NCBI GenBank assembly: GCA_023394965.1
Contig: JAEWZX010000034.1
Coordinates: forward strand, 1-64,000
Length of the DNA stretch: 64,000 bases
Reading direction: 5' to 3'
From: Pseudomonadota bacterium
GTDB lineage: Bacteria; Pseudomonadota; Alphaproteobacteria; Sphingomonadales; Sphingomonadaceae
The notes beneath the pieces were generated by a model. The model did no database searches, was not told the DNA's origin, and saw only the letters and a list, made by a program, of their open reading frames with translations. The translations under genes and the position numbers were made by a program. Positions 34,991 through 44,014 of this stretch are shown piece by piece (positions within the stretch are counted from its first letter, which is position 1; every line of letters begins with the position of its first letter).

Positions 34991-36346
34991 TCACCCTGAT
35001 CGGCCAAACACCCTTTCCAAAGCCAGTATGGCCAGCAACGACAAACCGAACAGGGGGAGGAGAAGGCCTAGCGCAGCGACGATCGCGATGAACCCGGGCC
35101 TGCGCAGGCCGATCGATCCAGCGGGCGCAGCTATGGCCCCCCGGGGCTTTCGCTTGAGCCACATGGCTATGCCCAGGACGGATATCCCGATAAGCGCCAG
35201 CGCCGTCAGCAGGCCGAGGATTTGGTTAGCAATGCCGAACAATTGCCCTTCGTGCCAAGCGATGCCGTAATTGATTACCCGGTCGATCGGATGCTTGTCC
35301 GCAAAATCGCTGCGGGCGATTTCCCTGCCGTCGATCGGATCGAACGTGACGCTGCGGGTCAGTGGGCGTTTCGGCGTTTCGGTTTTGATCGTCCAGACAT
35401 CACCCGTTGGCGGGCCGAAGCGTTGCGGAGCATGGGGCGGCAAAATCAGCACGGGGAATGCCATCCGTTCCGCGCTGGCCCGCGATACAAAGCTGGAAAG
35501 CGGTAGCGAATCCTCTTTGGTGGAGAATCTCGACTGGCTGGAGGTAGCCGCCATATCGCCATGATCGTGCCCTTCGTGGGCTTGGGCTGCTGGTGCCAGC
35601 CAATTGCCTTGCGGTTCGCTGCGAACAGCCTTGGAATCGGAGCCGATCTTCCAGTCCTGCGGACCGTCTATCAGACCCAGTTCGGTTCTGGCCCATTTGA
35701 AGGCGCTACCCCACGTTCCCGCCCAAGGCAGCCCGCTCGTCAGCATCAGCAGCACAAGCCCTGCGATCCAGAAGCCGGTGACACGGTGCAGATCTTTCAT
35801 CAGCGGGCGCCCCCGCAGGGACAGGCGCGGCCATAATGTGCCACCTGCCCTGAAGGGGCGGGGCCACCATAGATAAAGACCACTCAGTATCATCACGATG
35901 GTCCAGCTGGCAGCCAGTTCCACGAGGCGGTCTCCCCAATCTCCCAGCAAGAGCGAACCATGGAATTTCGAGATGACAGCGGGAATCCGCCTCGCGGGAT
36001 TGAGCGTGCCGAGCACCTCACCCTGCGGCGATACGAAGATCTCGGCCAGCGACCCGTCGGGCAGGCCCAGTTGGACCATTGCCGCATCGCCGGGGGTTTC
36101 CGGCATGCGGTAATGGTTGAAGCTGCCCTGCGGATACATTGCCTGTGCAGCCTGTAGCTGTTGATCGGCCGACACTGCACCTGCAAGCGACAGCCCGCGA
36201 TAATCATGCTCTTCCCATCGCTCGATCTGCGGTTTGAAAAGATAGATCGATCCCGTCACCGACAGGATGAGGATGAAGGGCAGCACGAACAGGCCGGCAT
36301 AGAAATGCCAGCGCCAGATCGTGCGATAGGTTGCAGTGTTGGCCAT
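34991..36346 (-). CDS. PepSY-associated membrane protein (PiuB-like, metal uptake reductase type)
   Basis: The 451-residue protein has four membrane helices (YAGLFVLPFILILSVTG near the N-terminus; VELAASWTIVMILSGLYLWW; VTGFWIAGLVLLMLTSGLPW; the last pair near 390-445) and PepSY-type periplasmic domains between them. Conserved W(R)WHFYAG and LYLWWPR motifs mark the PepSY_TM family. A loop near residue 265 has a histidine-rich HEGHDHGDM, which could bind metal. It is directly downstream of a TonB receptor on the same strand (12 nt), an arrangement usual for siderophore or copper acquisition. The reaction is not proven; ferric-chelate reduction is the common assumption. Confidence 0.85.
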   Translation of the reverse strand: MANTATYRTIWRWHFYAGLFVLPFILILSVTGSIYLFKPQIERWEEHDYRGLSLAGAVSADQQLQAAQAMYPQGSFNHYRMPETPGDAAMVQLGLPDGSLAEIFVSPQGEVLGTLNPARRIPAVISKFHGSLLLGDWGDRLVELAASWTIVMILSGLYLWWPRPFRAGGTLWPRLSLRGRPLMKDLHRVTGFWIAGLVLLMLTSGLPWAGTWGSAFKWARTELGLIDGPQDWKIGSDSKAVRSEPQGNWLAPAAQAHEGHDHGDMAATSSQSRFSTKEDSLPLSSFVSRASAERMAFPVLILPPHAPQRFGPPTGDVWTIKTETPKRPLTRSVTFDPIDGREIARSDFADKHPIDRVINYGIAWHEGQLFGIANQILGLLTALALIGISVLGIAMWLKRKPRGAIAAPAGSIGLRRPGFIAIVAALGLLLPLFGLSLLAILALERVFGRSG

Positions 36347-36358
36347 TCTGATCCTCCC

Positions 36359-38362
36359 TTAGAAGCGCGCGCGCACGCCACCGAAGACGGCGCGGCTTTC
36401 GACGGGATAGAAGACAGCCGAAGACGGCGTGGCCGTGACTGCGGCACTGATGTCGCCGACAGCCTTTTCGTTCAGCAGATTGCGCGCATCGAGGAACAGG
36501 TCGACGCCCTCGGTTACTATCGCTCCTGCCGAAACGCCCAGCAGGGCATAACCATCGGTTTTCAGCGTGTTGCTGTAATCCACCCACGCACCCTGGGGCA
36601 CCCATTCGACATTCGGCGCGACATGGATCCTGTCGGTGCCAAGACGAAGTTCAGCGCGGTAAACATGGCGTGGAACGACCGGCAGGCGATTATCGCCATA
36701 TTGTGCATCATCGCGGAAGCGGAAGTCGCTATACTGATAAACTTGGCGCAGTTTTGCCCAATCGCTCAGATCGAAGGAGAGCGCCGCTTCAACGCCTTGG
36801 TGCACGGTTTCGTCGGCATTGAAGGTCGATGCGGGAATATCGGGCCCGACATTGAACTGCAGCAGTTCACCGCGAATGTCTGCGCGATAGGCGGATACAT
36901 CCCATTCGGCTATGCCCACCCTTCCGCGTGATCCCACTTCGAAGCTCCAGGAGCGCTGCGGATCGAGATTCACGAAGCTGGCGATCTGCGCAAGTTCGAT
37001 AAAGCCGGGAAATTCTACCGAGCGGCTGTAATTCGCGAATAGCTGAATGCCATCGACCGGTTCATAAAGCACACCCAGCTTGGGTGAGAACGCGCTGAAA
37101 TCGGCCGTGCCGGTTACATCGGTATTGCCGCCCCCGAAGCCGTCGAACAAGAGCCGTTGTTCGCGCTTGCCATCGGCGTAGATGCCGCCAGCTATCAGTT
37201 GTAGCTGATCCACCGGGCGGAAACGCACTTCGCCGTAGATATTGGCGGTTCGGGCTTCCTGTTTGGCTTCGAAGGTCTTTGCGCCACGATCACCATCGAT
37301 ATTGACGAAGCGTCTCGAATTGACGTCGCCGAAACGGGCTTCCCCGCCCAGCGTCAGCTCGAATGGACCAGCAGCAAAGTCGAAACGGGCATAGAGGCCG
37401 CGATCGATCGATTTCTGATCGACTACCTGAAAAATGGGGTGGTTTAGAGACTTGGCGTTGACGAAGACACCGGCATCTAGCTGGCCATCGGCAAAGGTGA
37501 ACCGCGTGCGATTCTGCAATCGCATGGAATCGATGTCACGGGCCTGATCACCACTGAAATTGCCTGTCTTCGGGGCGGTGAGGACCGTCGCGAGATCCAG
37601 CGCGCCGGGCAGCTCCTGCCTGATCCGGTTAATGCTGGCATATGTGCGATTTTCGATCCGGTCGGCGATCTGCAATCCCACATTGCCGTGGAACCGCAGA
37701 CTTTCACGGTGCGCATGGTCGCGGTCGCCGTTCGAATGGTCATAGCTGACGGCGGCCCAGACATCGCCCGGCCCGCTCACAGCCCCATAGGATGCCAGAC
37801 CGCGCCAGGTTTCGAAACTGCCGGTATCGCCCCGCAGATATAGTCCGCGCGCAGTCTCACCTGTGGGTGTTACGCCATTGATCGCTCCACCCAGTGTGCC
37901 CGAGCCGAAGCGTAGAGCATTGGCGCCGCGATAGACTTCGAGATAGTCGAAGAAGATCGGCTCCAGCTCCTGAAAATCGCCGTTGTCGTCGGCCAGATTG
38001 ATTGGGATGCCATCCTGCAACAGCGTAAGTCCGCGCATGTGATAGCCGCGCGACAGGCCGGAGCCGCGGATCGAGATACGGACCTCCTGACCATAACGGG
38101 GCTGGAGATAGACGCCGGGCGAAAAGGCCAGCGCGTCGCGCAGGCTGACAAGCGATTTGTCGGCATAGTCTTCATGGGTGACAACATCGGTGCCGCCGGG
38201 TGTGGCGTTGGCCCGGCGTTCCGCTGCGTTCGCATCGCGCTCGCCGGTGACGATGATGGTGCGATCGCCCGTGGCCGAGGAATCGGTGTCGGATGCCTCG
38301 GCGAGGGAGGGCGAGGCAAAGGCAATGGTTGCCGCCGAAAGGGCGAACATTGAATATTTCAC
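36359..38362 (-). CDS. TonB-dependent receptor, probably metal or siderophore
   Basis: GTG at 38362 has AGGGGA upstream and starts a signal peptide (VKYSMFALSAATIAFASPSL AEAS), giving 667 residues; the longer frame to 38488 would overlap the preceding gene. The TonB box region is DRTIIVTGERDANAAERR, the plug has RISIRGSGLSRGYHMRGLTL and VYRGANALRFGSGTLGGAIN, and the barrel ends with aromatic Phe (RAVFGGVRARF). The plug resembles FecA/iron-complex receptors. A loop HSNGDRDHAHRESLRFHGN is rich in His. The neighbours, a DUF2946-like protein and a PepSY protein, point to metal uptake, but iron versus copper cannot be settled here. Confidence 0.9.
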   Translation of the reverse strand: MKYSMFALSAATIAFASPSLAEASDTDSSATGDRTIIVTGERDANAAERRANATPGGTDVVTHEDYADKSLVSLRDALAFSPGVYLQPRYGQEVRISIRGSGLSRGYHMRGLTLLQDGIPINLADDNGDFQELEPIFFDYLEVYRGANALRFGSGTLGGAINGVTPTGETARGLYLRGDTGSFETWRGLASYGAVSGPGDVWAAVSYDHSNGDRDHAHRESLRFHGNVGLQIADRIENRTYASINRIRQELPGALDLATVLTAPKTGNFSGDQARDIDSMRLQNRTRFTFADGQLDAGVFVNAKSLNHPIFQVVDQKSIDRGLYARFDFAAGPFELTLGGEARFGDVNSRRFVNIDGDRGAKTFEAKQEARTANIYGEVRFRPVDQLQLIAGGIYADGKREQRLLFDGFGGGNTDVTGTADFSAFSPKLGVLYEPVDGIQLFANYSRSVEFPGFIELAQIASFVNLDPQRSWSFEVGSRGRVGIAEWDVSAYRADIRGELLQFNVGPDIPASTFNADETVHQGVEAALSFDLSDWAKLRQVYQYSDFRFRDDAQYGDNRLPVVPRHVYRAELRLGTDRIHVAPNVEWVPQGAWVDYSNTLKTDGYALLGVSAGAIVTEGVDLFLDARNLLNEKAVGDISAAVTATPSSAVFYPVESRAVFGGVRARF

Positions 38363-38432
38363 GGTAATTCCCCTGATGCGCGGCGCGGCTTGCGCACGCG
38401 GTCCCGCGCGAATGATCTGAAAGGTTACGGAT

Positions 38433-38846
38433 TCAGATCGAGGCAGGCGGGCCGCGCAGAGGCGGACGCAGGTAGGGGATCGGGGCAACAGGCAGGTGGC
38501 CGAGTGGGGCCAAGCCCAATAGCACGATCGCCGCCAGCGCTATCGCCAGGAACAAGGGTGGTGTGCCACCCAGTGCAGAGTGCGTCAGGCTGGAGAACGC
38601 GCAGTGCGGGTCCTTGGCGTCCGGTGAATGCCGGGACTTATCGATATCCGCTTTCATCGGGATGGCGATCGTCGCCAGGCTCCGTTCACCGGTGCCGCCA
38701 TGACAGATGAAGACTTCGACCATCTTCTCGGCAGAGGGTGCGACCATATATCCGACCGGGATCGCTGCCCGGACGCAGAACGCCAGCACAAGGAGAAACA
38801 TCAAGGGATAGCGGTGGTCATCAACCAGGCCGCGCACACGTTCCAT
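38433..38846 (-). CDS. DUF2946-like small membrane protein
   Basis: The 137-residue product has an N-terminal helix (PLMFLLVLAFCVRAAIPVGY), a central periplasmic segment with cysteines and histidines (FICHGGTGE, DPHCAFSSLTHSALGG) and a C-terminal helix (FLAIALAAIVLLGLAPLGHL), then a Pro-rich tail. This arrangement of helix, C-H-rich loop and helix is that of DUF2946-like proteins often found upstream of TonB receptors in sphingomonads. It is 70 nt from the receptor start on the same strand. A metal-linked role is inferred. Confidence 0.7.
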   Translation of the reverse strand: MERVRGLVDDHRYPLMFLLVLAFCVRAAIPVGYMVAPSAEKMVEVFICHGGTGERSLATIAIPMKADIDKSRHSPDAKDPHCAFSSLTHSALGGTPPLFLAIALAAIVLLGLAPLGHLPVAPIPYLRPPLRGPPASI

Positions 38847-38904
38847 GGCGGCCTCTTATGCGCTCAAAATCGCGGTGTCAGCACCTATTGCGTAAATTTG
38901 GCCT

Positions 38905-39882
38905 TTAGCCGCCGGTTGCGCTCATATGCCGGGCTACGGCGGGCTCGCGGCGCTCAATGTCGAAATCATGCCTTAACGGCTTGCCTGCAAGCAATCGATC
39001 GAGCGCCTGATCGAGCGCTTTGTTGCCTCCTTGGCGTATGATATCGCGTAGTTCGACCTTCTGGTCGTGACCCAAGCACCCGTAGACGGTGCCAGTGGCC
39101 GTAATACGGATGCGATTGCAGCCAGAGCAGAAATTGTCGCTCAGCGGGGTGATAAAGCCAACGCGCGTGCCTGTTTCTGCAATGTTGAAATAGCGTGCCG
39201 GCCCTGCCGTACGATGGCCAGACGGGGTCAGCGTGAATTTGCGATCCAATCGCGTGCGCACTTGTGTCAGATCGAGATGGCTCGATTTTCGGTCGAGCGA
39301 AACCTGGCCGAGCGGCATGGCTTCGATCAATGCAAGGTCGAAGCCGCGTTCGCCGCACCATGCCAGAAGGGCGGGCAATTCCCGGTCGTTAACACCGCGC
39401 ATTGCCACTGCATTGATGCGGATGGCGAGGCCTGCTGTTCTGGCTGCATCGATACCCCGCATGACCGTGGCGAATTCGTTGCGTCGGGCAAGCTGGGCAA
39501 AACGAGCCGGATCGAGGGTATCGAGGCTGACATTGATCCGGCGGACACCGGCTGCGGCCAGATCGTCGGCCAGTTCTGGTAAGAGGGTGCCGTTCGTGGT
39601 GAGGGTGACTTCGTCAAGACCGCATTCCCCCAGCTTTGCAAGGCGGGCGACAAGATCGACGATGCCCTTACGTGCCAGCGGTTCGCCGCCGGTGAGACGG
39701 ATGCGCTTCACGCCGCGACCCACCAGATGACGGGCCAGCTGCTCTATCTCCTCGAAAGTCAGTAAATCGCGCCGCGGCATAAATTGCATGTCTTCCGCCA
39801 TGCAATAGGTGCAGCGCAGGTTGCAGCGATCCGTAACCGATAGGCGGATGTAGTCGATCCGGCGGCCATGGGCATCCTGCAT
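38905..39882 (-). CDS. moaA: GTP 3',8-cyclase (molybdenum cofactor biosynthesis)
   Basis: MoaA is the radical-SAM enzyme that turns GTP into 3',8-cyclo-GTP, the first step of molybdopterin synthesis. It has 325 residues. The N-terminal cluster motif is C-x3-C-x2-C in DRCNLRCTYCMAE, with LTGGEPLARKGI for SAM. The C-terminal cluster is CSGCNRIRITATGTVYGC. The last two residues are Gly-Gly (SATGG), the tail needed for catalysis. No other mo- gene is adjacent. It ends 58 nt past the DUF2946-like start. Confidence 0.96.
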   Translation of the reverse strand: MQDAHGRRIDYIRLSVTDRCNLRCTYCMAEDMQFMPRRDLLTFEEIEQLARHLVGRGVKRIRLTGGEPLARKGIVDLVARLAKLGECGLDEVTLTTNGTLLPELADDLAAAGVRRINVSLDTLDPARFAQLARRNEFATVMRGIDAARTAGLAIRINAVAMRGVNDRELPALLAWCGERGFDLALIEAMPLGQVSLDRKSSHLDLTQVRTRLDRKFTLTPSGHRTAGPARYFNIAETGTRVGFITPLSDNFCSGCNRIRITATGTVYGCLGHDQKVELRDIIRQGGNKALDQALDRLLAGKPLRHDFDIERREPAVARHMSATGG

Positions 39883-39971
39883 GGGGTGAGGCTCTACACG
39901 GAGATGGGGCAGGTCGAAACGGAATAATCGGCAGGGCCGGGCAGCTGCAGGTGCGAACCGAGCGCTGGATC

Positions 39972-41987
39972 CTATCCCGAGCTTTGCATCCGTCCGAACA
40001 GAGTGGGAAAGAGGCCGACCGAACGGGTCTTGCCTATCGCTTCGGCAACTGCCGGTGGAATGGAAATCTCTGCCGCATGGGCTTGGCCCTCGTTCAGGCC
40101 GATTGCCACTACGTAGCTGCCGGGATCGATCACAAAGCTGCCATTGCTTTCGAAACGGCCGAGCTGGTTTCCACCGAGTTCGAAAATCAGGCGGCGGTTC
40201 TCGCCAGGAAGCAGCGATATGCGCTGGAAGTCGGCCAGTTCGAACCGCCCGAGCCCGCGGTTATCGGGCCGCTTCAGATACAGCTGGACCGTCTCCAGCC
40301 CCTCTCGCTCGCCATTGTTGTGCAACACGCAGCTGGCCACGACGCGGTCGTGGCTCAACTCGATAGTGTGGTCGTCCAGTGCGAATTGCGAAAAGCCAAG
40401 CCCGTGGCCAAGGGAAAGACTTGGTCGGCCCTTGTCGAGCAGAGCGATAGGCAGGCGGCCACATGGTGCGAAGGCGCCAGTCAGCACCCGTGCAATCGCA
40501 TGTCCCGACGCGCTGCCCAAGTCACCGGCGTGGAGGACACAAGGCAGCTTCTCGCCGCAGACATCGGGATCGGTGGGGCGTGAACCGAGTGTAACCAGCA
40601 CTACATTACGATTTGCCGCGTAGAGCGCGTCGATCAAAGCCTGCGCAGCCTCGCCGAGTTCCCCCGATTCCCCCAGTACTGCCACAACGGTTCGTGAACG
40701 GCGAGCTGCTTCGCTCGCCATGCCGATTGCCATTCTGTCGGCGTTGATCAGCTTGCAGTTTTGCCCTTCACGCAGCGCGAGCCCCGGCGCGTATTTGTAA
40801 TGGAAACCCAGTGCATCGAGGCCTTCGGTCAGGCTGGTCCCCTCCCGACCGTCTCCTGTGCAAAGCGACCGGTCGCTTGCAGCAAGGCCGACTACCAGAG
40901 TGTCTCGGGAACATATATCCAGCGGCAGAAGCGCTTGTTTATTGCGCAGGAGGACAATCGAATGCAGTGCGGCATCCAGCGCGACGGCCCGTGCATCCTC
41001 GGAAGAGGGTGCGGGCGATGCATGGGTGTCGGGGGCATGGGTGCGAAACAGGCCGAGATCATATTTCGCCCCGATCACCCTGCGGACAGCGTCATCGATC
41101 TGCAGCGGTGTAACACGGCCATCTTTCAGGGCTGCCATGACCGTTTCTAGCGAAAGGCCCATGAACAGGGCTGGACATTTTTCCTGCCCTGCGGCGCGGG
41201 CGATATCGGTCCATTCTGCAAGGTCTATGCCGTCATATCCACCCGGCCCGCCGATTGAAAAGGCCGGGCTGTCGGAGCTGCCGCCAATGTCAATGGCATC
41301 CTGCGTCGCAGGGTCGAGAGCCACGCTGGCGGGCGGCGATTCGCGCAGAACGCCAGCCACCAGACGGAATTTATCGGCCAGAGCTGTCTGCGTCCGGCGT
41401 GTGGTCCACGAAGGATCGTCCACCCGCAGACAGGCCAGCAAATTACCGTCCCCGCCGTCTTTGCCCTCAAAGCCGCGCACGCTGGCAGCGGCAAGCGTGC
41501 GGGCCAGGAACTCCGATATGCCCCAGGTCCGGGTGATGTCCCGATCGCCAGAAAGATGGCTTAGCAGGACATCCGGGGCCAGCAGCCAGTTCTTTCCCGC
41601 CTCGCGCGCTTCTGCGGCGAGGATCGCTGAGGTTCTTTCCACGATTCGGGATTCCCAGCTTGCTGCCAGCGCGAACAGACTGGGCATGACGACGGCAGTC
41701 CCGCGCGTGACTTCGTTGCCGAATAGCAGCGGTATACTAAGGCGCGTTTCTTCGACCGTAATTCGTTTCAGCGTGGCGATTTCTGCCTGTGAAATTTCGC
41801 CCACTATTCCGCCCAAATGGCCACGTTTCAGCTGATCGCGGATATGCCGGATATCGCTGCTATCGGCAGATGATGGGGCGGGGCGCAGCACGAGTTGACC
41901 GACCTTCTCCTCCATCGACATGATGTCGAGCAGGTCTTCGACGAAACGTTCGCGCTCCGCGGAGTGGTTGGGTGGGCGGCTGGCCAT
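39972..41987 (-). CDS. GH3-like protein with degenerate catalytic motifs
   Basis: The 671-residue product follows the GH3 plan: an N-terminal MSMEEKVGQLVL start, a second domain DAALHSIVLLRNKQALLPLD, and a C-terminal fibronectin-type domain (GLETVQLYLKRPDNRG). Key catalytic elements are missing. Where active GH3 enzymes have KHF, it has CLRVDDPSW (~186-194). The nucleophile segment GFDG-hhh-SDW reads GYDGIDLAEW (250-259), with Glu258 in place of Asp. The first domain is also short. No signal peptide is seen, so it is probably cytoplasmic. It may be a binding or regulatory pseudoenzyme or a decaying gene; the frame is intact. It lies 89 nt upstream of moaA. Confidence 0.8.
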   Translation of the reverse strand: MASRPPNHSAERERFVEDLLDIMSMEEKVGQLVLRPAPSSADSSDIRHIRDQLKRGHLGGIVGEISQAEIATLKRITVEETRLSIPLLFGNEVTRGTAVVMPSLFALAASWESRIVERTSAILAAEAREAGKNWLLAPDVLLSHLSGDRDITRTWGISEFLARTLAAASVRGFEGKDGGDGNLLACLRVDDPSWTTRRTQTALADKFRLVAGVLRESPPASVALDPATQDAIDIGGSSDSPAFSIGGPGGYDGIDLAEWTDIARAAGQEKCPALFMGLSLETVMAALKDGRVTPLQIDDAVRRVIGAKYDLGLFRTHAPDTHASPAPSSEDARAVALDAALHSIVLLRNKQALLPLDICSRDTLVVGLAASDRSLCTGDGREGTSLTEGLDALGFHYKYAPGLALREGQNCKLINADRMAIGMASEAARRSRTVVAVLGESGELGEAAQALIDALYAANRNVVLVTLGSRPTDPDVCGEKLPCVLHAGDLGSASGHAIARVLTGAFAPCGRLPIALLDKGRPSLSLGHGLGFSQFALDDHTIELSHDRVVASCVLHNNGEREGLETVQLYLKRPDNRGLGRFELADFQRISLLPGENRRLIFELGGNQLGRFESNGSFVIDPGSYVVAIGLNEGQAHAAEISIPPAVAEAIGKTRSVGLFPTLFGRMQSSG

Positions 41988-42088
41988 TGCCCCGGGCTGT
42001 CGGGCACAATGGTAAAGATCAGGTTTGCATTGGCAGATTTCGATATGGCGCAGGCCGACTTGGGGGTATGTGCCTAGAGTGATTTACA

Positions 42089-42110
42089 GATATAAAAATA
42101 TCTTTATATC
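42089..42110 (+). promoter_or_regulatory. Palindromic operator-like site before the ArsR-methyltransferase gene
   Basis: GATATAAA (42089-42096) and TTTATATC (42103-42110) form a perfect 8-bp inverted repeat with a 6-nt spacer, ending 9 nt before the ATG. AT-rich 12-2-12-like dyads of this kind are typical ArsR-family operators. TATAAA inside it could act as a -10 element. Self-regulation by the downstream ArsR domain is inferred. Confidence 0.65.
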
Positions 42111-42119
42111 CATCCTCCA

Positions 42120-43091
42120 ATGCGAACCGAAACCATCTTCAGGGCTCTTGCCGACCCCACACGCCTCAGGATCATGCGCCTGCTGGGGTCGATGGAACTT
42201 GCCGTAGGCGAAGTGGCCCAGGTGCTGGGGCAGAGCCAGCCGCGCGTGTCGCGCCATATCGGAATTTTGTGCGATGCCGGCCTTGCGGAACGCCGCCGTG
42301 AAGGAAGCTGGGTTTTCCTGCGTGCCTGCGCCAACACCAGCGATGCCCCGCCGCTCAGTACCGCGATTGCTGATCTGTTGGCCCAGGCGGAGGCGATTGA
42401 TATTCAGTTTGCAGAGGAATGCGATCAGGATCGGCGTCGGCTTGCGGAAATTCGCGAGCACCGGGAAAACGAGGCGCAGGCCTATTTTTCCGATCATGCA
42501 CATGACTGGGATGAACTGCGCCGTCTCCATTCTTCGGATGAAGCCGTGGAGAAGGCATTGGCTCAGGCGTTGGGCAACGAGCCACTTGGCCGCCTGCTCG
42601 ACATCGGTACGGGCACTGGTCGCATGGCGGAACTGTTCGCGGAACGGGCCGAACGGATCGTGGCGCTGGACAAGAGCCTTGCGATGTTGCGAGTGGCGCG
42701 GGCCAAATTGCATCATTTCCCAACCGAGCGGGTGGAACTGGTTCAGGGCGATTTCGGTTCACTGCCCTTCAGCGCGGCGAGTTTCGATACCGTATTGTTC
42801 CATCAGGTCCTGCATTTCGCGCAGGTGCCCGGTTCGGTGCTGGCGGAAGCCGCACGGGTCACACGGCCAGAAGGCCGTATCGCGATCGTCGATTTCGCCG
42901 CGCACCAGCGCGAAGAGCTTCGTGACCGGCATGCCCATGCACGCCTCGGCTTTGAAGACCGGCAGATGCGCGAATTGCTGGATGAAGCAGGGTTCGATCC
43001 GGTTGATCCCATCGCGCTGGAAGATGGCGAGCTTGTAGTGAAAATCTGGATTGCGCAGCGGCGCAGCGAAAGCAGGAAGGCAGCATCGTGA
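42120..43091 (+). CDS. ArsR-family regulator fused to a SAM-dependent methyltransferase
   Basis: The 323-residue protein has an N-terminal winged helix (~1-85: LADPTRLRIMRLLGSMELAV, VLGQSQPRVSRHIGILCDAG) and a class I methyltransferase domain (~145-290) with the SAM site LLDIGTGTGRMAEL, the acidic VALDKS and the later VELVQGDFGSLPFSAASFDT. No metal-binding cysteine pair is seen in the ArsR part. It is the first gene of the metF-metH operon and its stop overlaps metF (GTGA). Sensing SAM or S-adenosylhomocysteine through the methyltransferase domain to control methionine synthesis is a reasonable inference. No Shine-Dalgarno element precedes the ATG, so the leader is probably very short. Confidence 0.9.
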   Translation: MRTETIFRALADPTRLRIMRLLGSMELAVGEVAQVLGQSQPRVSRHIGILCDAGLAERRREGSWVFLRACANTSDAPPLSTAIADLLAQAEAIDIQFAEECDQDRRRLAEIREHRENEAQAYFSDHAHDWDELRRLHSSDEAVEKALAQALGNEPLGRLLDIGTGTGRMAELFAERAERIVALDKSLAMLRVARAKLHHFPTERVELVQGDFGSLPFSAASFDTVLFHQVLHFAQVPGSVLAEAARVTRPEGRIAIVDFAAHQREELRDRHAHARLGFEDRQMRELLDEAGFDPVDPIALEDGELVVKIWIAQRRSESRKAAS

Positions 43092-44014
43092 GCCCGACCC
43101 TTGATCAGATGCGCGAAGCACAGCGCGCGTTGGAAGCCCCGCTTTTCTCCGGTCTGCCCGGCGATATCGAGGTGAGCTTCGAGTTCTTCCCGCCCAAGAG
43201 CGAAAAGATGGGGGAGACCTTGTGGCAGAGTGTGGAAACGCTCGCGCCCCTGGGGCCGCGATTCGCCAGTGTCACTTATGGCGCCGGAGGCTCCACACGC
43301 GAACGCACGCATCAGCAGGTGGTGCGGATCCAGCACGAAGCAGGTATTCCAGCCGCCGCACACCTCACCTGTGTCGAAGCGACGCGTGAGCAGGTAGATG
43401 AGGTGGCCCGCCATTACTGGGAAGAAGGCATTCGCCATATCGTCGCCCTGCGCGGCGATCCGCCCGACGGACAATCGCGTTATTCGGCGCATCCCGGCGG
43501 TTATGCCAATGCCGCCGAACTGATCGCAGGCCTGAAGAAGGTGGCCGATTTCGAAATCTCCGTCGCGGCCTATCCCGAAGTGCACCCGGATTCGTCCGAC
43601 CGGAAAACCGATCTCGACAATCTGAAGGCGAAATTCGACGCGGGCGCATCGCGGGCCATCACGCAATTCTTCTTTGAACCCGAATGTTTCTTCGATTTCC
43701 GCGATCAGGCAGCTGCTGCCGGGATACAGGGCGAAATTGTGCCTGGTATTATGCCGGTGATGAGCTTTGCTGCCGTCCAGCGCATGTCCGGGCTTTGCGG
43801 CACGGCCATACCGGACTGGATGGAAGGTCTGTTCGAAGGGCTCGACGAGCGTCCGGAAGCACGCCAGCTCGTCAGCGCTACCATCGCTGCCGAAATGTGC
43901 CGCCGCCTTTATGCAGGCGGGGTACGCCAGTTCCATTTCTACACCTTGAACCGCGCCGAGCTGAGCTATGCGATCTGCCACATGCTCGGCCTGCGTCCGA
44001 AGGCCCGACCATGA
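43088..44014 (+). CDS. metF: Methylenetetrahydrofolate reductase
   Basis: MetF reduces 5,10-methylene-THF to 5-methyl-THF, the methyl donor for methionine synthase. The 308-residue protein carries SFEFFPPKSEKMGETLW (catalytic Glu region), VTYGAGGSTRERTHQ, HLTCVEATREQVDEVARHYW, IVALRGDPPDG and the FAD/folate segment AITQFFFEPECFFDFRDQA. GTG at 43088 overlaps the previous stop; its own stop overlaps metH part 1 (ATGA). Length is normal. Confidence 0.95.
   Translation: MSPTLDQMREAQRALEAPLFSGLPGDIEVSFEFFPPKSEKMGETLWQSVETLAPLGPRFASVTYGAGGSTRERTHQQVVRIQHEAGIPAAAHLTCVEATREQVDEVARHYWEEGIRHIVALRGDPPDGQSRYSAHPGGYANAAELIAGLKKVADFEISVAAYPEVHPDSSDRKTDLDNLKAKFDAGASRAITQFFFEPECFFDFRDQAAAAGIQGEIVPGIMPVMSFAAVQRMSGLCGTAIPDWMEGLFEGLDERPEARQLVSATIAAEMCRRLYAGGVRQFHFYTLNRAELSYAICHMLGLRPKARP

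Noticed and set aside
40858..41835. 325-codon plus-strand frame
   Set aside because: Antisense to the GH3-like gene and composed of Ser/Arg-rich low-complexity residues.
41988..42119. SAM or SAH riboswitch upstream of the ArsR-methyltransferase gene
   Set aside because: I found no conserved riboswitch core; the only strong structure is the AT-rich dyad, better explained as a protein-binding site.
42803..43981. 392-codon minus-strand frame
   Set aside because: Antisense to the ArsR-methyltransferase and metF genes, both clearly real.
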